This document shows positions 58,847-64,000 of a DNA stretch of 64,000 bases, piece after piece. The stretch is from Parvicella sp964387945 (GTDB lineage Bacteria; Bacteroidota; Bacteroidia; Flavobacteriales_D; Parvicellaceae). Location: positions 124,001-188,000 of the forward strand of contig CAYLYX010000004.1 in NCBI GenBank assembly GCA_964387945.1, in the 5' to 3' direction. A program made the translations under genes and the position numbers. The notes beneath the pieces are model-generated. The model was not told the DNA's origin. It saw nothing but the letters and a program-made list of their open reading frames with translations, and did not search any database. Every line of letters starts with the position of its first letter. Position 1 is the first letter of the stretch.

Positions 58847-59376
58847 TTGACACTTACCTTTACGGTTAGACCTTCTATTTTGACATTTAGTATACTAGAT
58901 TTCTGGATTACGATTAATTGGTTTTTACCTAAAGTGATTTCTCCGATAGACAAATTTCCAGTATAACAATACAAGCAAACAAACTCACAACCATCATCGA
59001 TGGTTGTGTCTTTTCTGAGCAAGTCAACGGTGCCTTTAAGCCCTTTTGTCATCAAATTAAAATCCTTCCCTTTTCCGATACATTTGGTTTTCCAGCTCCC
59101 ACTAAAACGATCTTGTTCCAAAGGTTTCAATATCGTGCTATGATGACCCTCGTGTATCAGTTCGAGTTCACCTTCTAGCAACAGAAGTGTTCTGTCCACA
59201 TCAGGTAAAGGTGTGAAATCAGATTCTTCTATATTAATGGTAGCAATGCTTAGACGAAATTCAAATTCTCTCGACTTGAAGTCTGCGCCTTCCGGATAAA
59301 TATAAAGCTCAGTAGTCGCTCCACCTGTCCATTGAGTTGTTTTGAATGCTTCTGGAGATATGTTTTGATAGTTCAT
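58843..59376 (-). CDS. HutD/Ves-family cupin protein
   Basis: A 177-residue cupin-fold protein of the HutD/Ves family. Landmarks: TTQWTGGATTELYIYPEG, FRLSIATINIEESDFTPLP, DRTLLLLEGELEL and later DLLRKDTTIDDG. HutD is linked to histidine use in Pseudomonas and Ves to cold-shock in E. coli, but no hut gene is near, so the role here is unknown. The gene is six bases from the DUF2306 gene on the same strand and converges with uvrB. Confidence 0.83.
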   Translation of the reverse strand: MNYQNISPEAFKTTQWTGGATTELYIYPEGADFKSREFEFRLSIATINIEESDFTPLPDVDRTLLLLEGELELIHEGHHSTILKPLEQDRFSGSWKTKCIGKGKDFNLMTKGLKGTVDLLRKDTTIDDGCEFVCLYCYTGNLSIGEITLGKNQLIVIQKSSILNVKIEGLTVKVSVN

Positions 59377-59381
59377 ACGTG

Positions 59382-60059
59382 CTAATTATCTAAGAGATCA
59401 ATTGCTTTTGTTTGTTTTTTGCGTTCAACCGAAATGATCAAAATCGCCACGATTAAATTCGGTACCCACCCAATCCATGCGACCAATCGATACAAATCCA
59501 TAGGTTTCATATTCAGGTCAGTCCAATTGGTAATTCCAAACTTCCAGGCACGAAGCGTCAGCGCAGATAGCGCGAGGGCATAACTGATAATTATCCATTT
59601 TCGGTGTGTGTCAAAGTCTTTGCTTCTCGCTTTTCGATATCCCATGTAAGTAGTGACCCACCACAATACACTCAGGGTGATAAAACTGGTCTGACTCCAA
59701 ATTCCACCGTTGGCATAAATGCCCATCAAGAAGCCCGATGGTGCAGAGAGAAGTAAGGTAACGATCACATACAATCTTCCCATGTATTTGTGAACCTTAT
59801 ACTTGTAGAAATACTTAAAAAATTGTGTGAATCCAGCAAGTAAGACCAACATGCTACTCGCCACGTGGATGTAAAAAGCCACAAACCAAATCGTTGATTC
59901 CGTCCCGGGATATTTTCTAAAAACCCATTGTTTGATTCTCAAAAAACCAACTTTATCTGAGATTGGAAAGTAGTCTAACGTAATCAAAAACATAAAATAC
60001 CCCAGAAAAGCCAGAAGGGAAAGTCCAAGGATGCTAATGATTATTTTTCCGATGCTCAT
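59382..60059 (-). CDS. DUF2306 membrane protein
   Basis: A 225-residue membrane protein with about seven helices. The DUF2306 pattern is visible: FYIHVASSMLVLLAGFTQFF, then KYKVHKYMGRLYVIVTLLLS and a later DFDTHRKWIIISYALALSALTLR block (part quoted) with the conserved histidines. These histidines hint at heme or metal binding, but the family has no established function. The protein is followed by the HutD-like gene. A full-match -7 element lies 17 bases before the ATG. Confidence 0.83.
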   Translation of the reverse strand: MSIGKIIISILGLSLLAFLGYFMFLITLDYFPISDKVGFLRIKQWVFRKYPGTESTIWFVAFYIHVASSMLVLLAGFTQFFKYFYKYKVHKYMGRLYVIVTLLLSAPSGFLMGIYANGGIWSQTSFITLSVLWWVTTYMGYRKARSKDFDTHRKWIIISYALALSALTLRAWKFGITNWTDLNMKPMDLYRLVAWIGWVPNLIVAILIISVERKKQTKAIDLLDN

Positions 60060-60075
60060 GAAAGTCGATTGAGTT

Positions 60076-60083
60076 CAAATTTA
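60076..60083 (-). promoter_or_regulatory. -7 promoter element for the DUF2306 gene
   Basis: The minus strand reads TAAATTTG, a full match to TAnnTTTG, 16 bases before the ATG. It is divergent from the element at 60126. Confidence 0.5.
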
Positions 60084-60125
60084 GTGAATCAAGTTACATA
60101 TGATGTAGTTTACCAACTAATTGCT

Positions 60126-60133
60126 TAAATTTG
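60126..60133 (+). promoter_or_regulatory. -7 promoter element for the YARHG gene
   Basis: TAAATTTG is a full match to TAnnTTTG, 22 bases before the ATG at 60156. Confidence 0.5.
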
Positions 60134-60155
60134 AGGATATCAAAACTAAACTAAA

Positions 60156-61028
60156 ATGAAGAAAATCTTTTTACCCTTGTTCGCAATCTCGTGCTTAATG
60201 ATTTCCTGCGGGGAAGAAAGCAACGGAGAAGAGTCTGCTACAGAAAATACATCGACCACCGCAGAAAGTGGTGAAGAGGTGTCCATTGATGAAGGAGCTG
60301 GAGCTTCTGTTGAAGAAGATTTGATCGCCAGTATCGTTCATAAAGGAGGTGCAAAAGCAGAAGATCAGGTAATGATTGAAAACATGATGGCTTCTATGGA
60401 AGCGGATAATTCTGAACGCAACCAGAAGATCTATGGACACTGGGTTGGAAAGTTTGGAAAAAACATGATCAACATTACACTCGCTAATATCAACGGAGAA
60501 GAAATTGAAGGATTTTCTGTTTGTGCAGGAAACTTCAGAAAAATTGTAGGCACCATAAGTGACGATGGCTCGAATTTTCTAGAAGTAAAAATGGATGAAC
60601 CCGGGACCGATCAGTACGATGGTTCTTTTGAGTTTTCTATTGACCTGAATAAAGATGAAGTGAGTGGTCATTGGACACCTTTTAAAGCTGAAGGGAATTC
60701 TGAGAAGGATTATTTGTTGAAGAAAAAAGAATGGAGTTACGATCCTGAAGTTGGAGAATATGATGCCTCTACAAAAGTATTGACCGATGACTTCTTATGG
60801 GAGCAGGATGAGTGGACATTGGGATATATTCGTAATGAGATTTACGCGCGTCATGGGTATTCTTTCAAAAACAAGGAATGGCGATACGAGTTCGAAGGAA
60901 AAGATTGGTATGTTCCAATGGGAGTGGATATCAGAGATCAATTGACAGATGTAGAAGTTAAAAATATTGGTTTGATTTATGAATACGAGTCCTATTATGA
61001 GGATTATTACGATGAATATGGACGTTAA
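60156..61028 (+). CDS. YARHG-domain lipoprotein
   Basis: A 290-residue lipoprotein (lipobox ISCLMISCGEE, Cys near 19) with a low-complexity acidic/threonine stretch (about 22-50), a beta-rich middle domain (HWVGKFGKNMINITLANING) and a C-terminal YARHG domain around GYIRNEIYARHGYSFKN. YARHG domains are found in extracellular proteins and their ligand is unknown. The end overlaps the start of the next gene by 11 bases. Confidence 0.84.
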   Translation: MKKIFLPLFAISCLMISCGEESNGEESATENTSTTAESGEEVSIDEGAGASVEEDLIASIVHKGGAKAEDQVMIENMMASMEADNSERNQKIYGHWVGKFGKNMINITLANINGEEIEGFSVCAGNFRKIVGTISDDGSNFLEVKMDEPGTDQYDGSFEFSIDLNKDEVSGHWTPFKAEGNSEKDYLLKKKEWSYDPEVGEYDASTKVLTDDFLWEQDEWTLGYIRNEIYARHGYSFKNKEWRYEFEGKDWYVPMGVDIRDQLTDVEVKNIGLIYEYESYYEDYYDEYGR

Positions 61029-61704
61029 AAAGTTCTATGTTTTCTTAGCGTTTTGTGGTTTGTTCAGCACTGGAATAGCTCAGACCGGGGTAAAGAATAC
61101 CTTTACTTTTGAAGGTGGTGCAGGTCTTAATGCGTACTCAATTCAAACAAGTCAGGGTTTTGAAGAAGCTATTGGAGCAAGTTGGAATTTCAACGCCATG
61201 GGGGGATACTATTTTCATGATCGTGTCAACGTCAACATGGAATATCAATTTCATCGGTACTTTACGGCTAATGATTCATCCAGAGTAAATCGTGCCAACT
61301 ACATCTCATCCAATAGAATTGGTGTTGGAATTCGTTTTGCCATCGTTGACAACGGTAGGTATCAACTGAGTGTTGGAGGAACAGTTGGTTTGTTCGACTT
61401 TGTAGCAGGTTTTGAAGATAGCTTGAGCACCGTTGTACTTTATGCGAATGGTATTTATCAAAACTACGGTTTTACGAATAACTTCTACTTTGGTGAAAAA
61501 AAGCAGCTGGGCTTATTTGTCAAACTCGGTATCGTCAACAATCCAATGACCATCAAAGATATTGTTGTCAATGACGAATCTAGAGAAAGCTATCAGGAAA
61601 TAGAGGTGAACAAGTACAAGTTTAATAGCATCGGTTATTATCTGAACTTAGGTGTAGCTTTCAACCTGGGTCTGAGTGAGAAAAGAAGGGTAGACTTTGA
61701 ATAA
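61018..61704 (+). CDS. Outer-membrane beta-barrel-like protein
   Basis: A 228-residue protein with a signal peptide (KKFYVFLAFCGLFSTGIAQ). The mature sequence alternates hydrophobic and polar residues in many strands (GASWNFNAMGGYYFHDRVNVNMEYQFHRYF, part quoted as GGYYFHDRVNVNMEYQF), consistent with an eight- or ten-stranded barrel. I chose the ATG at 61018; others further up would extend the N-terminus over the YARHG gene. It is closed by a terminator shared with the convergent trxA gene. Function unknown. Confidence 0.75.
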   Translation: MDVKKFYVFLAFCGLFSTGIAQTGVKNTFTFEGGAGLNAYSIQTSQGFEEAIGASWNFNAMGGYYFHDRVNVNMEYQFHRYFTANDSSRVNRANYISSNRIGVGIRFAIVDNGRYQLSVGGTVGLFDFVAGFEDSLSTVVLYANGIYQNYGFTNNFYFGEKKQLGLFVKLGIVNNPMTIKDIVVNDESRESYQEIEVNKYKFNSIGYYLNLGVAFNLGLSEKRRVDFE

Positions 61705-61753
61705 AAACAGTGTTCAATTTTCTAGAGGAAAAGCACGAAATAATTAAGCAATA

Positions 61754-61786
61754 AAAAAGGCTTCGTCAATCGACAGAAGCCTTTTT
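61754..61786. terminator. Bidirectional terminator between barrel gene and trxA
   Basis: AAAAAGGCTTC and GAAGCCTTTTT pair, with GTC/GAC inside the loop. Poly-A and poly-T ends allow use on both strands between convergent genes. Confidence 0.85.
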
Positions 61787-61809
61787 AATATCTAAAATCT
61801 TAAAAGAAA

Positions 61810-62124
61810 TTAAACGTGAGCGGAAAGTTTCTCAGTCAAAACATCCTTACCAACTGCACCAACAACCTTCTCTACCACTTCACCATTCTTTAGTACAAGT
61901 AAAGTAGGGATATTTCTCACCCCATATTGAGCAGCAAGCGCTCCATTATCATCAACGTTTACTTTTCCTACTAACGCTTTTCCTTCAAATTCATCATACA
62001 AAGCTTCTACGTGAGGTCCAACCATTTTACAAGGTCCACACCAAGGAGCCCAAAAATCAACCAATACAGGCTTGTCTGTACTTGTCAACTCAGCAAAATT
62101 TGCTTCTGTAAATTCTAATGCCAT
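61810..62124 (-). CDS. trxA: Thioredoxin
   Basis: A 104-residue thioredoxin with the active site FWAPWCGPCKMVGP (WCGPC, about 28-41), the cis-proline region GVRNIPTLLVLKNG and the C-terminal VGAVGKDVL helix. It reduces protein disulfides in the cytosol. Length and sequence are standard. A full-match -7 element (TATCTTTG) lies 38 bases before the ATG. It converges with the barrel gene at a shared terminator. Confidence 0.96.
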   Translation of the reverse strand: MALEFTEANFAELTSTDKPVLVDFWAPWCGPCKMVGPHVEALYDEFEGKALVGKVNVDDNGALAAQYGVRNIPTLLVLKNGEVVEKVVGAVGKDVLTEKLSAHV

Positions 62125-62162
62125 TTGTTCTATCTATTTGTTATTAATACTAATTTCTTCCT

Positions 62163-62170
62163 CAAAGATA
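62163..62170 (-). promoter_or_regulatory. -7 promoter element for trxA
   Basis: The minus strand reads TATCTTTG, a full match to TAnnTTTG, 38 bases before the trxA ATG. Confidence 0.48.
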
Positions 62171-62299
62171 CCGAAATCATTGGGATTAGTTCTTCCTGTT
62201 CAAAATTAATACCAACAAAAAATAACTGCCATCTTGGCATCCTATTCTTTTATCACGTAGTTTCATAAATCTACGCTGCTGCTCAACGGTGTTTTTTAT

Positions 62300-62307
62300 T
62301 AACTTCG
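62300..62307 (+). promoter_or_regulatory. -7-like element for lpdA
   Basis: TAACTTCG, one mismatch to TAnnTTTG, 34 bases before the lpdA ATG. The same eight bases act as the presumed uvrB -7 element. Confidence 0.4.
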
Positions 62308-62341
62308 CCTCGAAACTTAGAACTAAATTAAACTTATTCAT

Positions 62342-63730
62342 ATGAACTACGATGTTATTGTATTAGGTAGTGGTCCTGGAGGGTACGTTACTGCTATTCG
62401 TGCTTCTCAATTGGGCTTGAAAACGGCTGTTGTAGAACGAGAAGCTTTAGGTGGAATTTGCTTAAACTGGGGGTGTATTCCTACCAAAGCATTATTAAAA
62501 AGTGCCAATGTTTTTGAGTACTTGCAACATGCGGAAGATTATGGTTTGTCCGTAAAGGATGCCAAAGCTGATTTCAAAGCGGTTGTGCAACGATCAAGAG
62601 GTGTGGCCGACAAGATGAGTGGGGGAGTTCAATTCCTTATGAAAAAGAACAAAATTGACGTTTTGATGGGGACAGGTAAAGTGAAGCCCGGAAAGAAAGT
62701 TGATGTTACGGATGACAAAGGAAAAACGACAGAATACACTGCAAAACACGTGATTATTGCTACGGGAGCAAGATCAAGACAATTACCTAACCTTCCACAG
62801 GATGGAAAGAAGATCATTGGATACAGAGAGGCGCTTGCATTGCCTACACTTCCTAAGAAAATGGTCGTGGTAGGTTCTGGTGCTATTGGCGTTGAATTTG
62901 CCTATTTCTACAATACCATGGGAACAGAAGTTACGTTAGTAGAATACATGCCAAACATTGTTCCTGTAGAAGACGAAGAGGTTTCAAAGCAATTGGAAAG
63001 ATCGTTTAAGAAACAGGGAATCAAAGTAATGACTGGCTCGGCTGTTGAATCAGTAGATACAAAAGGAAAAGGTTGTAAGGTTTCTGTTAAAACTAAGAAA
63101 GGTGAAGAAGTGATCGAATGCGATGTGGTACTTTCTGCAGTTGGAATCGAAACAAACATTGAAGGAATTGGACTAGAAGATGTAGGAATCGTTACGGATA
63201 AAGGAAAAGTATTGGTAAACGAGTATTACGAAACAAACATTCCAGGTTACTATGCCATTGGAGATATAACGCCTGGCCCTGCTTTGGCGCACGTGGCTTC
63301 TGCGGAAGGAATTACCTGTGTAGAAAAAATCGCTGGACATCATCCTGAAGCGATCGACTACGGTAACATTCCAGGTTGTACGTACTGCTCTCCAGAAGTA
63401 GCGTCTGTAGGTATGACAGAGAAGGCTGCAAAAGAGGCTGGATATGAGATTAAAGTGGGTAAATTCCCATTCTCTGCATCTGGAAAGGCAAGTGCTGCTG
63501 GAACCAATGATGGTTTCATCAAGTTGATCTTTGATGCTAAGTACGGAGAGTTGCTAGGAGGTCACATGATCGGTGCTAACGTTACTGAAATGATTGCAGA
63601 AATCGTTGCAGTACGTAAGTTGGAGACAACAGGAATGGAGTTGGTTAAAACCATCCATCCGCACCCAACGATGAGTGAGGCAGTGATGGAAGCGGCAGCT
63701 GCTGCCTACGATGAAGTGATTCACATCTAA
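62342..63730 (+). CDS. lpdA: Dihydrolipoyl dehydrogenase
   Basis: The 462-residue E3 component shared by 2-oxo acid dehydrogenase complexes; it reoxidises dihydrolipoamide with NAD. The FAD-binding start DVIVLGSGPGGYVTAIRASQ, the redox pair in GGICLNWGCIPTKALL (Cys about 40 and 45), the NAD-binding VVGSGAIGVEFA and the active-site base HPHPTMSEAVMEA at the end are complete. Length is normal. It stands alone in this window, with a terminator after it, and not in a pdh or odh cluster. Confidence 0.96.
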   Translation: MNYDVIVLGSGPGGYVTAIRASQLGLKTAVVEREALGGICLNWGCIPTKALLKSANVFEYLQHAEDYGLSVKDAKADFKAVVQRSRGVADKMSGGVQFLMKKNKIDVLMGTGKVKPGKKVDVTDDKGKTTEYTAKHVIIATGARSRQLPNLPQDGKKIIGYREALALPTLPKKMVVVGSGAIGVEFAYFYNTMGTEVTLVEYMPNIVPVEDEEVSKQLERSFKKQGIKVMTGSAVESVDTKGKGCKVSVKTKKGEEVIECDVVLSAVGIETNIEGIGLEDVGIVTDKGKVLVNEYYETNIPGYYAIGDITPGPALAHVASAEGITCVEKIAGHHPEAIDYGNIPGCTYCSPEVASVGMTEKAAKEAGYEIKVGKFPFSASGKASAAGTNDGFIKLIFDAKYGELLGGHMIGANVTEMIAEIVAVRKLETTGMELVKTIHPHPTMSEAVMEAAAAAYDEVIHI

Positions 63731-63747
63731 GAAAAATAAACAAAACA

Positions 63748-63784
63748 AAAAAGGAGCTGTCCATTAAGGTAGCTCCTTTTTTTA
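63748..63784. terminator. Bidirectional terminator after lpdA
   Basis: AAAAAAGGAGCT and AGCTCCTTTTTT pair around a 12-base loop. It lies between the convergent lpdA and DnaJ-domain genes and can work on both strands. Confidence 0.87.
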
Positions 63785-63801
63785 TGCTTTGATGTCGAGT
63801 A

Positions 63802-64000
63802 TTACAACCCTCGCTCTTTCTTAATCGTTTCGTACGCTTCTTGAATTTTTTGGAATTTCTCCTTGGCTGCTTTCTGGTGTTGTTCACCTAGGGCAGCAAC
63901 TTTATCTGGATGATGTTCCCGTGCCAGTTTTCGATAGGCTCCCTTAATCTCTGCATCGCTGGCTGATTTATCTAATCCTAGCGTCTTGAAGGCATCCGCA
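63802..64000 (-). CDS. DnaJ-domain protein, C-terminal part (start beyond window)
   Basis: The last 66 residues of a gene that continues past the window edge. They form a J domain: FKTLGLDKSASDAEIKGAYRK, then LAREHHPDKVAALGEH with the HPD motif, and KFQKIQEAYETIKKERGL at the end. A J domain at the extreme C-terminus is typical of DjlA/TerB-type co-chaperones rather than of DnaJ itself. It converges with lpdA. The N-terminal part, which would confirm the subfamily, is not visible. Confidence 0.85.
   Translation of the reverse strand, partial: ADAFKTLGLDKSASDAEIKGAYRKLAREHHPDKVAALGEQHQKAAKEKFQKIQEAYETIKKERGL

Overview
The window reads as chromosomal DNA of a marine-type member of the Bacteroidota, most likely Flavobacteriales (Cryomorphaceae or Crocinitomicaceae-like). 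The signs are a type IX secretion sorting domain, fused isobutyryl-CoA mutase, Bacteroidota-type SpoIIE phosphatases, -7 promoter elements of the TAnnTTTG type with few Shine-Dalgarno sites, and AT-rich intergenic DNA. Placement below class is inference; there is no rRNA or tRNA in the window.

Layout. 1-15.6 kb is core: the end of a SpoIIE-type phosphatase, a glycosyltransferase, an LptD-like outer-membrane protein divergent from an amidase/MCE pair, a two-gene membrane Fe-S oxidoreductase, a VTC/DUF4956/LytM/thioesterase operon, cytidine deaminase, a lipid A-type acyltransferase and dnaB. 15.7-21.5 kb is accessory: small minus-strand genes (DUF1330, DUF4265, ParDE, SseB-like, DUF4145) separated by hairpin-forming repeats, interrupted by an AraC/DUF1579/membrane gene block. 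21.5-44.5 kb is core again: envelope glycosyltransferases, a second and third SpoIIE phosphatase, GT25/ABC flippase/PAP2, two thioredoxin-fold proteins, ffh-folD-GT2, a T9SS cargo protein, icmF, a FemAB-like protein and a C11 peptidase. 44.5-53.9 kb is a second accessory array of about a dozen small minus-strand genes with one IS481-type element. 53.9-64 kb is core: serA-serC, uvrB, HutD-like, DUF2306, YARHG lipoprotein, trxA, lpdA and the end of a DnaJ-domain gene.

The most notable feature is the pair of accessory arrays. All genes point the same way. Each is followed by an imperfect palindrome that ends in a GTTRRRY-like core, and for seven genes the core at the 3' end is repeated as its reverse complement at the 5' end over 9-10 bases, with a different sequence for each gene. 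That is the structure of integron gene cassettes and attC sites, but no integrase is visible here. I therefore read the region as an integron-cassette-like array without an integrase (CALIN-like), carrying toxin-antitoxin pairs, an immunity-like protein and many unknowns. Two different leader repeats sit upstream of the first gene of each sub-array.

Smaller points: several core genes (dnaB, uvrB and at least three others) have their -7 element only 4-5 bases before the start codon, which predicts leaderless mRNAs; and the IS481-type transposase is frameshifted by a 20-bp perfect palindrome of the kind dispersed in Bacteroidota genomes.
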